Assembly: GCA_003339645.1 (NCBI GenBank)
Contig: QNUV01000021.1
Location: 1,116,001 to 1,180,000, forward strand
From: Microbacterium arborescens
GTDB lineage: Bacteria > Actinomycetota > Actinomycetes > Actinomycetales > Microbacteriaceae
Direction: 5' to 3'
DNA: 64,000 nucleotides
Below, in pieces: positions 1-7,692 of this stretch (its first letter is position 1; every line of letters begins with the position of its first letter). The position numbers and the translations under genes were made by a program. The notes beneath the pieces are model-generated. The model was not told where the DNA came from. It saw only the letters and a list, made by a program, of their open reading frames with translations, and made no database searches.

Positions 1-33
1 CAGCAGGATGCCGATGAGGAGTGACGGGTCCAT
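1..33 (-). CDS. motA: MotA, flagellar stator protein (N-terminus only)
   Basis: Only the first 11 codons lie in the window; they read MDPSLLIGILL, which fits the first membrane helix of the MotA proton-channel stator. The start ATG (complement of 31-33) overlaps the TGA of flbD, so the two genes are translationally coupled. The flbD-motA order is common in Gram-positive and actinobacterial flagellar loci and is the main support for the name; the visible protein is too short to identify alone. Confidence 0.65.
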   Translation of the reverse strand, partial: MDPSLLIGILL

Positions 34-296
34 CAGCGCTCGCCCTCCGGTGCGATGGCCGGTGCGGTGGCCGATGCGGGCGCGGTGGCGGATGCCGCGG
101 CATGGCCGAGGGCCGTCGCGAGCACGCGAGCCCGGAACTCGACGATGCTCTGGATGACGGCATCCATCGTCTCGGCAACCACGAACGTCGCCCCATCGAC
201 CAGCGTGAGCGTCGTGTCGGGGCTCGCCTGGATGCGTTCGACGAGGTCGGGGTTCACGGCGAACCGGTGACGGTTCAGTCGTGTCAGAACGATCAT
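33..296 (-). CDS. flbD: FlbD family flagellar protein
   Basis: Small 87-residue protein beginning MIVLTRLNRHRF and continuing with NPDLVERIQ and DTTLTLVDGATFVV, the usual pattern of the FlbD/swarming-motility family (about 60-70 residues). The C-terminal 25 or so residues are an Ala/Pro/Thr repeat tail beyond the family core. FlbD proteins sit next to motA in many flagellar operons; their molecular role is not settled. It overlaps motA by four bases and is preceded by a sigma-28-type promoter at 363-389, about 67 bases upstream, so it probably begins its own transcript. Confidence 0.85.
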   Translation of the reverse strand: MIVLTRLNRHRFAVNPDLVERIQASPDTTLTLVDGATFVVAETMDAVIQSIVEFRARVLATALGHAAASATAPASATAPAIAPEGER

Positions 297-362
297 GTCG
301 CCCTTCTCGTCGGTCGGCGCGCGGGGGAACGAGCTGTCGCGGGTACGACGGCTCCGAGGGGA

Positions 363-389
363 CTGTCGGCAGGACGCGGCGGTCGGTTA
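363..389 (-). promoter_or_regulatory. sigma-28 (FliA) type promoter of flbD-motA
   Basis: Read on the minus strand: TAAC (389-386), a 15-base spacer, then GCCGACAG (370-363). It matches four other flagellar promoters in this window (TAAC-N15-GYCGAYAG) and resembles the enterobacterial FliA consensus TAAA-N15-GCCGATAA. The flbD start is 67 bases downstream. Confidence 0.7.
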
Positions 390-393
390 GCGT
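388..393 (+). promoter_or_regulatory. -10 element, probable leaderless start of the 401 gene
   Basis: TAGCGT lies 7 bases before the GTG at 401, the spacing at which transcription would begin on the start codon itself. No Shine-Dalgarno sequence precedes the GTG. The element overlaps the -35 end of the divergent flbD promoter. Confidence 0.45.
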
Positions 394-400
394 TGCGCCC

Positions 401-1030
401 GTGTCAGCGTCGTCGCCGCAGCCCCCGTTCTTCCGCCCCGTCGAGCCGCGGGAGATCCCCGACGACGACCACCCGCCCCTCGACATGCCGGCATGGATGG
501 GGCCGCCCTGGCACGTCGCCCCCGTGATCGTGGCGCTCGACCGAGAGGTGGGCCGCTCGCCCGACACGGTCGTGTCGCTGGAACTCGTGCGGGTGTACCG
601 CGAGGGTGTCGTGCTGCGGCTGGCAGTGCGCGTGGCCGAGACCGGCCGGCTCGCGCGGCAGCGGATCTGGGGGTACCTCGATCGTGCGCACGGCCGGGGG
701 CAGCTCGATGACCGGTTCGATCCGACGGGCCTGCGCTGGGGCGTCCGCTTCGCCGACGGGCGGACGATCACGACGCAGGACGATTCGCCGTGGGCGCGCG
801 GCGACGTGACCGACGCGCAGGTCGAGGGGCCGGTGCTCGAGGGGCTCGGTCGGCCGCAGGGTCACGCCGACAGCTGGGCGCGCGAGTTCTGGGTCTGGCC
901 GACACCCCCGGTGCCGACGTTCGAGGTCGGCGTCGAGTGGCCGGCCCGCGGCATCCCCGAGACGGTGACGGCGCTCGACGCCGCTGCGCTTCGCAACGCA
1001 GCTGCGCGAGCGCACCCGCTGTGGCCCTGA
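401..1030 (+). CDS. Conserved actinobacterial protein of unknown function
   Basis: 209 residues from a GTG start. The reading frame is open further upstream, but the upstream part overlaps flbD and its promoter, and a TAGCGT -10 box sits 7 bases before this GTG. The protein is soluble, with no signal peptide or membrane segment, and is rich in Trp and Arg. Its C-terminal part carries FWVWPTPPVPTFEVGVEWP and then GIPETVTALD, a layout I associate with a widespread uncharacterised actinobacterial family; I cannot name a function. It sits alone on the plus strand between flbD and flgE, interrupting an otherwise minus-strand flagellar block, and converges on flgE. Nothing in it suggests a flagellar role. 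Confidence 0.7.
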   Translation: MSASSPQPPFFRPVEPREIPDDDHPPLDMPAWMGPPWHVAPVIVALDREVGRSPDTVVSLELVRVYREGVVLRLAVRVAETGRLARQRIWGYLDRAHGRGQLDDRFDPTGLRWGVRFADGRTITTQDDSPWARGDVTDAQVEGPVLEGLGRPQGHADSWAREFWVWPTPPVPTFEVGVEWPARGIPETVTALDAAALRNAAARAHPLWP

Positions 1031-1042
1031 CCGGCCGCGCGC

Positions 1043-1118
1043 GCAGCTCCTCAGAAACCGGCGCGCTCGGTGCCGCGCGGGCCGCGAGGCCGAACCCGCA
1101 GGAAATCTGAGGAGTTGC
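1043..1118. repeat. 76-bp imperfect palindrome between convergent genes
   Basis: Left arm GCAGCTCCTCAG (1043-1054) pairs with right arm CTGAGGAGTTGC (1107-1118), one mismatch. The element fills the gap between the stop of the 401-1030 gene and the stop of flgE, so a bidirectional terminator is possible. It could also be a dispersed repeat of the kind seen at 38240, 31162 and 57581, although the arm sequences differ. Confidence 0.55.
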
Positions 1119-1133
1119 GGGCCGCGCCCGCGC

Positions 1134-2294
1134 TCAGCGCTTGAGGTTGGTCAGCTCCTGCAGCACCTCGTCGCTCGTGGTGATGATGCGGGCGTTCGCC
1201 TGGAATCCGCGCTGCGCGACGATGAGGTTCGTGAACTCCTGCGAGAGGTCGACGTTCGACATCTCCAGCGCCCCGCTGACGAGCCCGCCGCGGTCGTCGG
1301 TGCCCGCCGTGCCGACGTCGGCCGCGCCCGAGTTGGCGCCGGCGCGGTACTGCGACGACCCGGCCTTCTCGAGCCCCTCGGGATTGTCGAAGGATGCGAG
1401 GGCGATCTGAGCGAGCACCGATGTCGCTCCGTTGCTGAAGGCGCCGACGAGGCTGCCGTCGGCCGACAGCGTGTACGACACGAGGCTTCCGGGCGCGCGC
1501 CCGTCCTGACCGCCGAGCTTGACGGTGCTGAGGTCGGCGTAGCCGGTGATGGCCGAGAGGTCGACCGCGACCCCACCCGAGGTGATCGTCGCGGGCGTCG
1601 TCGTCAGGCGTCCGTCGGTGAAGGCGAGCTGCGTCGTCGCGGTGCCGTCGGTGACGTCCCAGCCGCCCGCGGTGCGGGTGAAGGTGAGTGCGAGCTGGCG
1701 GGACTCGCCCTGAGCGTCGTAGACGGTGACGTCGCGGACGAGCTTCTCACCGACCGCGGAGCCCGAGGGCAGGTTGCCCGTCACCGCGGCGGTCGTCGTC
1801 GCGCGCCCGGGCGAGGTGGCGCCCACCGGAAGCGCGATGTTGCCGACCGGTCCGCCGGTCGGCACGACACCGTCGACGGCGCTCCAGCCCTGCACGAGCG
1901 CGCCGTCCTTCGTGGTCAGTCGACCCGCGGAGTCGAAGCCGAACGAGCCGTTGCGCGTGTACAGCGTCTCGGCGCCGTTTCGGACGACGAAGAAGCCGTC
2001 GCCCGCGATCATGAGGTCGGTGGGCACGCCGGTGGCCTGCTGCGATCCCTGCGTGAAGTTCGTGCGGACCGCCGCGACCTGGGTGCCGAGGCCGACCTGA
2101 GCGGCGTTCGTGCCGCCGGCTCCGGCCTGCGCGGCACGGGAGTTCTGGACGATCTGCGACAGCGTGTCCTGGAACTGCACCGAGCCCGCCTTGAACCCGA
2201 CGGTGTTGACGTTGGCGATGTTGTTGCCCGTGACATCGAGCATGGTCTGGTGCGAGCGGAGGCCGGAGATGCCGGCGTAGAGCGAGCGGAGCAT
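1134..2294 (-). CDS. flgE: Flagellar hook protein FlgE
   Basis: 386 residues starting MLRSLYAGISGL; the start is fixed by an AAGGACA ribosome site about 7 bases upstream and by the standard rod/hook N-terminus (GLRSHQTMLDVTGNNIANVN). The C-terminus has the matching helix (EMSNVDLSQEFTNLI, then QRGFQANARII) ending in NLKR. The N- and C-terminal helices form the D0 coiled coil of the hook, with the middle forming the exposed domains. It follows flgD, the hook-cap gene, at the end of the flgB-to-flgE run. Slightly short for FlgE (usually 400 or more), but position and ends make hook protein more likely than FlgF/FlgG. Confidence 0.93.
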   Translation of the reverse strand: MLRSLYAGISGLRSHQTMLDVTGNNIANVNTVGFKAGSVQFQDTLSQIVQNSRAAQAGAGGTNAAQVGLGTQVAAVRTNFTQGSQQATGVPTDLMIAGDGFFVVRNGAETLYTRNGSFGFDSAGRLTTKDGALVQGWSAVDGVVPTGGPVGNIALPVGATSPGRATTTAAVTGNLPSGSAVGEKLVRDVTVYDAQGESRQLALTFTRTAGGWDVTDGTATTQLAFTDGRLTTTPATITSGGVAVDLSAITGYADLSTVKLGGQDGRAPGSLVSYTLSADGSLVGAFSNGATSVLAQIALASFDNPEGLEKAGSSQYRAGANSGAADVGTAGTDDRGGLVSGALEMSNVDLSQEFTNLIVAQRGFQANARIITTSDEVLQELTNLKR

Positions 2295-2352
2295 GGAGTG
2301 TCCTTCGGTGTGGGGCTGGCGTGGTGGTGGGGGTTGCCGGAGTGGCCGTGGT

Positions 2353-2796
2353 TCAGGATGCGGATGCCGCGGGCGGCGCGGCATCCGACACCGCGATGCC
2401 CGAGACGACGTCGAGCGGAACCGCCGTGCCGCCGATCGTCACGAGCGGCACGCCCTTCTCGAACGACACCTGCGTCACGCGACCGCTGCGAGTCGTGCCG
2501 TCGGCGTCGACGTACGAGGCCTGCTGGCCGACGAGCGCGGCGGCGGTCTGGCGCATCGTGAGGGCGAAGTGCTCCGACGAGGTCGTGGTGAGCGCGACGA
2601 GCTGTTCCATCATGGCGAGCTGCGTCGTCTGCGCCATCATCTCGTTGGTGTCGAGCGGAGAGCTCGGGTCCTGGTTCTTCATCTGCGCGACGAGCAGCTG
2701 CAGGAAGACCTCGGAATCGAGGGTCTGCTTCGGCGCGGGAGGGGCGGATGCCGCGGGCGTGGCACCCACGACGCCGACGGGCGGAACGCTGGTCAT
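2353..2796 (-). CDS. flgD: Flagellar hook assembly scaffold FlgD
   Basis: 147 residues with the FlgD core QTLDSEVFLQLLVAQMKNQD followed by SSPLDTNEMMAQTTQLAMMEQL, the segment that caps the growing hook. The C-terminal Ig-like extension found in Gram-negative FlgD is absent apart from a short beta region, as in many Gram-positive FlgD. A GGAGAA ribosome site lies before the ATG. It sits 14 bases after fliK and before flgE, so cap, ruler and hook subunit are co-expressed. Confidence 0.92.
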   Translation of the reverse strand: MTSVPPVGVVGATPAASAPPAPKQTLDSEVFLQLLVAQMKNQDPSSPLDTNEMMAQTTQLAMMEQLVALTTTSSEHFALTMRQTAAALVGQQASYVDADGTTRSGRVTQVSFEKGVPLVTIGGTAVPLDVVSGIAVSDAAPPAASAS

Positions 2797-2810
2797 GGTG
2801 ATTCTCCGAT

Positions 2811-4316
2811 TCAGGCGTAGAGGTCGATGCGACCGGCCTCGAGGGGCGCGGGGCGGGCTGGGTCGTGCGGGAGTTCGGCGGGAACAGCGGGCGCATGACC
2901 GGGACGCCCGCCGCGACCCGGGTCGTCGGGGGTCTGCTGCGGCGTTCGGTCGGACGCGCCGCCGTCCGAGGTCTGGCCGGCCGTCCCGCCTGCTCCTCCG
3001 GCGTGCTGGGCCGGAGGCGGAAGCGTCGACGCCCGTGACGGATCGTCACCCGGGGTCAGGCTCACGGACGAGAACGGCGCGAGCACGGCGAGCTCGCGGC
3101 GCAGGTCTCCGAGGACCGCCCGGATCGCGTCGTGTGCCGCCGCCGTGCCGGAGGTCAGCTCGACGGTGACGGACGACCCGGAGATGTGCGCCGTGACGGT
3201 GATCGGCCCGAGGCTTTCGGGCGATACCCGCAGCACCATCGTGTGCCGGCCCGGCTCGGCCGCCACGAGGGAGAGGACGGGGCCGCGCAGCTGGGGCGCG
3301 AGGGGCGGCGTGGCCGGCGCGCTGCTCGGCGCGGGCGACGCCGATGCGATCGTTGCCGGGGGCGGCAGGGGAGCAGCCGGTGCGGACGCGGGGTGCGGCA
3401 GCAGTGCGGATGCTGGTGCGGATGCAGGTGCGGATGCTGCGCCGCCCTGGCTCGTCGCAGCCGTCGACGACGGCGTGACCAGCGCTTCGGCTCGCGGGCC
3501 GTGCGGCTTCTCGAACGCGTCCGCAGCTTCCCGCGCGGCCGTGAACCCCGCGGTGCTCCCGAACCCCGCGGTGCTCCCGGGCCTGCCTGTGCCCGTGGCG
3601 TCCGGACGCCCGGCTGTAGCCGTTGTCGCCTCCCCGGCCGGTATCGGCCGCGCCATCACCGGCGCCGCCGGCCCGGTCACCGTCGCCGCGGTCACTGCCG
3701 TCGCCGAAGCTTCGGTCGCTGGCGTCACGGTCGCCTCGGGCACGGTCGCTGGCGTCACGGTCGCTTCGGGCGCGGTCGCTTCCGCCGCGGTCGCTTCGGG
3801 CACGGTCGCTTCCGTCGCGGTCGCCGTCACGGGACCGGTGACCGAGAGCCCGGCAGCGCCCGCCGCGGCCCCGCCCGGGTCGACCCCGTCGCCCGAGTCG
3901 ACCCCATGGACCGAGACCCCGCCGCCCGAGACCCCGCCGCCCGAGACCCCGAGCCCGGCGAGGCTCCCCGCGCCGGCGCTCACAGTGGCGAGCAGTGCTG
4001 TCGCGTCATCCGTGACGGCAATACTCCCGTCAGCCGGATCTCCCGCCTCCCCGTCGGGCAAACCCGGGCCCTGAGCCGCGGCTTGCCCCGCGCCCGAGTC
4101 CGTGCCGGACGCCCCGCGGCCCGCGGAGGCATCCCCACCGGCCACCGGCGCACCATCCACCGGCTCCGCGGCCGCGGCCTGCCCGGCGAGGACGAGGGCG
4201 AAGGCGTCCGACGCCGTCGCACCTTCGCCGCCGTCGTCGCCGCCGTTCGGCCCTCCGCCGCCGCGAGGACGCGCGAGCGCGGTCGTCGTTCCGAGTGCGA
4301 GGCCCCACATGCTCAT
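2811..4316 (-). CDS. fliK: Flagellar hook-length control protein FliK
   Basis: 501 residues. Most of the protein is low-complexity Ala/Gly/Thr/Pro, as in FliK rulers. The conserved export-switch domain is near the C-terminus (about residue 360 on): LRVSPESLGPITVTAHI, then SSVTVELTSG and IRAVLGDLRREL, matching the LxPxxLGxVxV motif. FliK measures hook length and switches the export gate from rod/hook to filament substrates. The ATG overlaps the fliJ TGA (ATGA). About residues 165-205 are a pentapeptide repeat (see 3708-3825), a likely site of length variation between strains. Confidence 0.88.
   Translation of the reverse strand: MSMWGLALGTTTALARPRGGGGPNGGDDGGEGATASDAFALVLAGQAAAAEPVDGAPVAGGDASAGRGASGTDSGAGQAAAQGPGLPDGEAGDPADGSIAVTDDATALLATVSAGAGSLAGLGVSGGGVSGGGVSVHGVDSGDGVDPGGAAAGAAGLSVTGPVTATATEATVPEATAAEATAPEATVTPATVPEATVTPATEASATAVTAATVTGPAAPVMARPIPAGEATTATAGRPDATGTGRPGSTAGFGSTAGFTAAREAADAFEKPHGPRAEALVTPSSTAATSQGGAASAPASAPASALLPHPASAPAAPLPPPATIASASPAPSSAPATPPLAPQLRGPVLSLVAAEPGRHTMVLRVSPESLGPITVTAHISGSSVTVELTSGTAAAHDAIRAVLGDLRRELAVLAPFSSVSLTPGDDPSRASTLPPPAQHAGGAGGTAGQTSDGGASDRTPQQTPDDPGRGGRPGHAPAVPAELPHDPARPAPLEAGRIDLYA
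3708..3825. repeat. 15-bp tandem repeats inside fliK
   Basis: About seven to eight imperfect 15-base units, read on the minus strand as pentapeptides of the form (A/V)(P/T/A)(E/P)AT, for example ATEAT, VPEAT, AAEAT, APEAT, VTPAT. Unit length is a multiple of three, so gain or loss of a unit keeps frame and would lengthen or shorten the FliK ruler. Confidence 0.75.
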
Positions 4317-4771
4317 GACGCCTCCTCGGGCCGGGGAGAGGTGTCCGACATGCCCGGCATTTCGTTGGCCGAGCGCAGTGCGATCTCGTCGAGCACGGCC
4401 TGCTCGGCAGCATCCCGTCGCTCCCGCTCGCGCTCGTGGAACGCGTCGGCCAGCCGCTCGATGCCTCGTTCGGCCCGGCGGGCGTCGTCGAGGCGCAGAC
4501 GAGCCGCGTCGACGTCCGCGCGCTGCGCCCTTCGGAGCGTGTCGAGGTCGGCCAGCAAGCTGCGGGCGGCCACACGACTGGCCGCGAGGGCGGCGAGCGT
4601 GCGGATGTCGCCGGGCGTCTCGGCAGACGTGGTCAGGGCCGCGCGCAGCTGCCGATCGCGGGCCTCGGTGCGCTGCTCCTCCATCGCGGCGCGCGAGAGG
4701 TGCGCCGCCGCGGCACGCTGCTGGATGCCGCGGATGCGCAGCAGCCCCGCCAGGGGGAACCCCCGCTTCAC
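4313..4771 (-). CDS. fliJ: FliJ-like flagellar export chaperone
   Basis: 152 residues, almost entirely alpha-helical and charged, with long Arg/Ala/Glu heptad-like stretches (for example RAERGIERLADAFHERERER), as expected of the coiled-coil FliJ stalk that joins the FliI ATPase ring to FlhA. GTG start chosen because it overlaps the fliI stop (GTGA). Identity rests mainly on size, coiled coil and the fliI-fliJ-fliK order, since FliJ sequences are poorly conserved. Confidence 0.8.
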   Translation of the reverse strand: MKRGFPLAGLLRIRGIQQRAAAAHLSRAAMEEQRTEARDRQLRAALTTSAETPGDIRTLAALAASRVAARSLLADLDTLRRAQRADVDAARLRLDDARRAERGIERLADAFHERERERRDAAEQAVLDEIALRSANEMPGMSDTSPRPEEAS

Positions 4772-6087
4772 GAGACGTCTCCGAACGAGGCGACGAGCTC
4801 GCCGAGACGGCGCCACGACTCGGCGGCCGGGGACCGATCGTCGAGGTCCTGCCGGAGGAAGGCGTCGATCGCCCGCGCAGAGGCGACGGCGGCGTCGACC
4901 CGCGGGTCGGCTCCAGGCTGGTACGCGCCGACGCCGATGAGGTCGCGGGCCTCCTGGCGGGCGGCGAGCACGGCCCGCAGCGTCGTCGCGAGCCGGCGCT
5001 GATCCCCGGTCGCGACCTTGCCGGCGAGCCGGGAGACCGATCCGAGCACGTCGATCGCGGGGTGGTGCCCGGTGACGGCGAGCGTCCGGTCGAGCACGAG
5101 GTGTCCGTCGAGGATCGAGCGCACGGTGTCGGCGACGGGCTCGTTGTGGTCGTCTCCCTCGACGAGCACGGTGTAGATCCCCGTGATCGACCCGCGCCGA
5201 TCGGTGCCGGCGCGCTCGAGCAGACGGGCGAGCACCGGGAACGTCGAGGGCGGGTAGCCGCGCGTCGCGGGCGGTTCGCCGGCCGCCAGCCCGATCTCGC
5301 GCTGGGCCATCGCGACGCGGGTGAGCGAGTCCATCATCAGGACGACGTGCTGGCCCTCGTCGCGGAACGATTCGGCGATGCGCGTTGCGGTCGACGCCGC
5401 GCGCAGGCGCGCCATCGCGGGCTGATCGGAGGTCGAGACGACGACGACCGAGCGGGCGAGACCCGCGGGGCCGAGGTCGTCCTCGAGGAACTCCCGCACC
5501 TCGCGGCCGCGCTCGCCGACGAGGGCGATGACGTTGGCCGAGGCCGACGACCCCCGCGCGATCATCGACAGCAGCGACGACTTGCCGACGCCGGACCCGG
5601 CGAACAGTCCCACCCGCTGACCGCGGCCGAGCGGGGTGAGCGTGTCGATCGCGCGCACACCCGTGACGAGCGGCTCGGTGATGCGTTCGCGTCCCATCGC
5701 CGACGGCGGGGCGTGGTCGAGGTCGACCCGTGGCCCGACGAGGGGGCCGCGGCCGTCGATGGGGCGGCCGAGCCCGTCGAGCACGCGCCCGAGCACGGAG
5801 AGGCCGACCGGCACGCGGGCTCGACCGGACAGGGCGCGCGCCGCGTCGCCGACGCGCAGTCCGTCGGTGACCCCGAGCGGCATGCAGCGCAGGATGCCGC
5901 GGTCCGCAGCGACGACCTCCGCGGGCACGCCGGCCGTGCCGCGATCGGTCGTCCCGCCGAGCTCGATCAGGTCGCCGACCGCTCCGTGCACGCCGCGGAT
6001 GTCGACGCCGAGGCCGACGATCCGCGAAACGGTCCCGGTCCGCAGCGGGCGCGCGGCCTCGACGACCGCCGGCCAGCCCCCGTTCAT
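4768..6087 (-). CDS. fliI: Flagellum-specific ATPase FliI
   Basis: 439 residues, the usual size. Walker A is GSGVGKSS at about residues 164-171, followed by SSASANVIALVGERGREV. Walker B VVLMMDSLTRVAMAQREIG lies near residue 250, followed by PPATRGYPPSTFPVLARLLE, the diagnostic FliI/F1-beta-like stretch. FliI hydrolyses ATP to help unfold and deliver substrates to the flagellar type III export gate. It overlaps fliH and fliJ by four bases on each side. Confidence 0.97.
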   Translation of the reverse strand: MNGGWPAVVEAARPLRTGTVSRIVGLGVDIRGVHGAVGDLIELGGTTDRGTAGVPAEVVAADRGILRCMPLGVTDGLRVGDAARALSGRARVPVGLSVLGRVLDGLGRPIDGRGPLVGPRVDLDHAPPSAMGRERITEPLVTGVRAIDTLTPLGRGQRVGLFAGSGVGKSSLLSMIARGSSASANVIALVGERGREVREFLEDDLGPAGLARSVVVVSTSDQPAMARLRAASTATRIAESFRDEGQHVVLMMDSLTRVAMAQREIGLAAGEPPATRGYPPSTFPVLARLLERAGTDRRGSITGIYTVLVEGDDHNEPVADTVRSILDGHLVLDRTLAVTGHHPAIDVLGSVSRLAGKVATGDQRRLATTLRAVLAARQEARDLIGVGAYQPGADPRVDAAVASARAIDAFLRQDLDDRSPAAESWRRLGELVASFGDVS

Positions 6088-6701
6088 GCGCTCTCCTCGA
6101 GCGCCCGGCGGGCCCGCGCGAACGCGGCGGCGATCCGCAGGTCGATCGCGCCGTCGGCCAGACGGATCGTCGCGTCGCCCGGCGCGAGCCCCGGGTCGAC
6201 CTCGACCTCGACCGATCGTGGCAGCGTCTCGGTGAGGGCCGAGGCGACCACGTCGGCGTCGGCGGCGGAGAGCCGGACGACCGGCGCCGCGGCACCATCG
6301 CCATCGGGCACCGCGCTCTCAACCCGAGCCGCCGTCGTGAGCGCTGCGCGCACGGGATCGGACAGCTCGCGCTCGACGATGGCCTCCGCCAGCTCGATCG
6401 CCATCGCATGAAGCTCGGCCACGACGGGCGCCGTCAGCTCGGCCGCGCGCGCGTCGAACCGGGCGGCCGCGCGTTCGAGCGCCGCGACGGCAGCATCCAC
6501 GCGCGCCCGGACGGCTGCGTCCGCCGCCTGCTCGCGTTCGGCCCGTTCCGCTGCGTCGCGCTCGGCGTGGGCTGCGGCCAGCCGCATCCCTTCGGCGTAC
6601 CCGGCGGCGTGACCGCGGGCGCGGGCGTGGTCGCGCTCCTGGGTGAGCGACGGACCCGACAGGCGCGGGATCTCGAGGCGGGTGAAGGCGTCAGACGACA
6701 T
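6084..6701 (-). CDS. fliH: FliH, FliI ATPase regulator
   Basis: 205 residues from ATG at 6701, which lies inside the end of fliG. The N-terminal half is a long Ala/Arg/Glu coiled coil (HARARGHAAGYAEGMRLAAA) with the G-rich turns of FliH. The C-terminal half (VVAELHAMAIELAEAIVERE, then EVEVDPGLAPGDATI) resembles the V-ATPase E-subunit-like domain. FliH binds and restrains FliI. It lies between fliG and fliI as expected. Confidence 0.9.
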   Translation of the reverse strand: MSSDAFTRLEIPRLSGPSLTQERDHARARGHAAGYAEGMRLAAAHAERDAAERAEREQAADAAVRARVDAAVAALERAAARFDARAAELTAPVVAELHAMAIELAEAIVERELSDPVRAALTTAARVESAVPDGDGAAAPVVRLSAADADVVASALTETLPRSVEVEVDPGLAPGDATIRLADGAIDLRIAAAFARARRALEESA

Positions 6702-7692
6702 ACTCCTCCTCGACCCGTTGCACCCGGATGTCGCCGGCGGCCTCGAGCTCGCGGATCGTCCGGACGATCGCCGCACGCGCCTCTTCGACCTGCGAGACGC
6801 GCACGGTGCCGAGCAGGCGCGACTCCTCCTGCAGCGCCTCGCGGTTGCGTTCGGTCATGTTCCGGAGGATCACATCGGCGACGGGACCCGACGAGCCCTT
6901 CAGCGCGAGGGCGAGCACGCGGACGTCGATGCCGCGCAGGACGCGCTGGGCGTCGCGGTCGTCGAGCACGACGATGTCGGCGAAGGTGAACATGCGCGAG
7001 CGGATGTCTTCGGCCAGGGCGCTGTCGCGGGCCTCGATGCTCGCGAGCAGGGCCTTCTCGACGGTCGCGTCGGAGCGGTTGATGATGTCGACCAGGGGCT
7101 GGACGCCCCCGAGGGTCTCGCGGGCGTCGCGCGTGGTCAGTGCGCCCGAGCGCGCACGCAGCGCGGTGGCGACGACGGCCACGGCATCCTGCGACGCGGT
7201 GCCCATCGTCGCGATCGCCTGCGCGACGTCGGTGCGGGCGGGATCGGCGATCTCGGCCAGGACGGCCGCGGCGCGCTCGACCGGCAGGTGCGCGATGACG
7301 AGCGCGACGGTCTGGGGCAGTTCGCCGTCGAGGATGCTGGCGACCTGGGCCGGCTCGACGGCGGTGAGGAACTCGAACGACGAGCTCGTCATCGACGACG
7401 AGACCTTCGTGAGGACCCCCGCGGCCCGCTCGGGACCGAGCGAGGCCTCCAGCAGTCCTGTCGCGAGATCGCGTCCGCCGCGGACGGGCGGCAGGTGTCC
7501 GCGCACGACCCGCTGGAAGTCGGTCAGCGCGTCGCGCGTCGTCTCGAGGTCAAGGTCGCGCAGCCGGATGATCTCGGCCGCGATCGCCTCGGCCTCGTCG
7601 TCGGAGAGGTGCTTGAGCACCTCGACGGCCTGTGCCCGGTCGAGGTTCATGATGACGACGGCGGCCGTCTGGGTTCCGGTGAGGTCGCTCAT
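6691..7692 (-). CDS. fliG: Flagellar motor switch protein FliG
   Basis: 333 residues, full length. N-terminal AAVVIMNLDRAQAVEVLKHL contacts FliF. The middle domain has EPAQVASILDGELPQTVALV in place of the EHPQ motif seen in most FliG. The C-terminal torque helix region is SRMFTFADIVVLDDRDAQRV near residue 233. FliG turns stator (MotA) movement into rotation. It overlaps fliF by four bases upstream and fliH downstream. The EHPQ to EPAQ change is the only departure from the family pattern that I noticed. Confidence 0.96.
   Translation of the reverse strand: MSDLTGTQTAAVVIMNLDRAQAVEVLKHLSDDEAEAIAAEIIRLRDLDLETTRDALTDFQRVVRGHLPPVRGGRDLATGLLEASLGPERAAGVLTKVSSSMTSSSFEFLTAVEPAQVASILDGELPQTVALVIAHLPVERAAAVLAEIADPARTDVAQAIATMGTASQDAVAVVATALRARSGALTTRDARETLGGVQPLVDIINRSDATVEKALLASIEARDSALAEDIRSRMFTFADIVVLDDRDAQRVLRGIDVRVLALALKGSSGPVADVILRNMTERNREALQEESRLLGTVRVSQVEEARAAIVRTIRELEAAGDIRVQRVEEEYVV

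Noticed and set aside
2009-3049. Minus-strand frame overlapping flgE, flgD and fliK
   Set aside because: Out-of-frame reading of three well supported flagellar genes.
3708-3825. Possible CRISPR-like direct repeats
   Set aside because: Units are contiguous, imperfect, 15 bases long and in frame within fliK; there are no spacers and no cas genes in the window.
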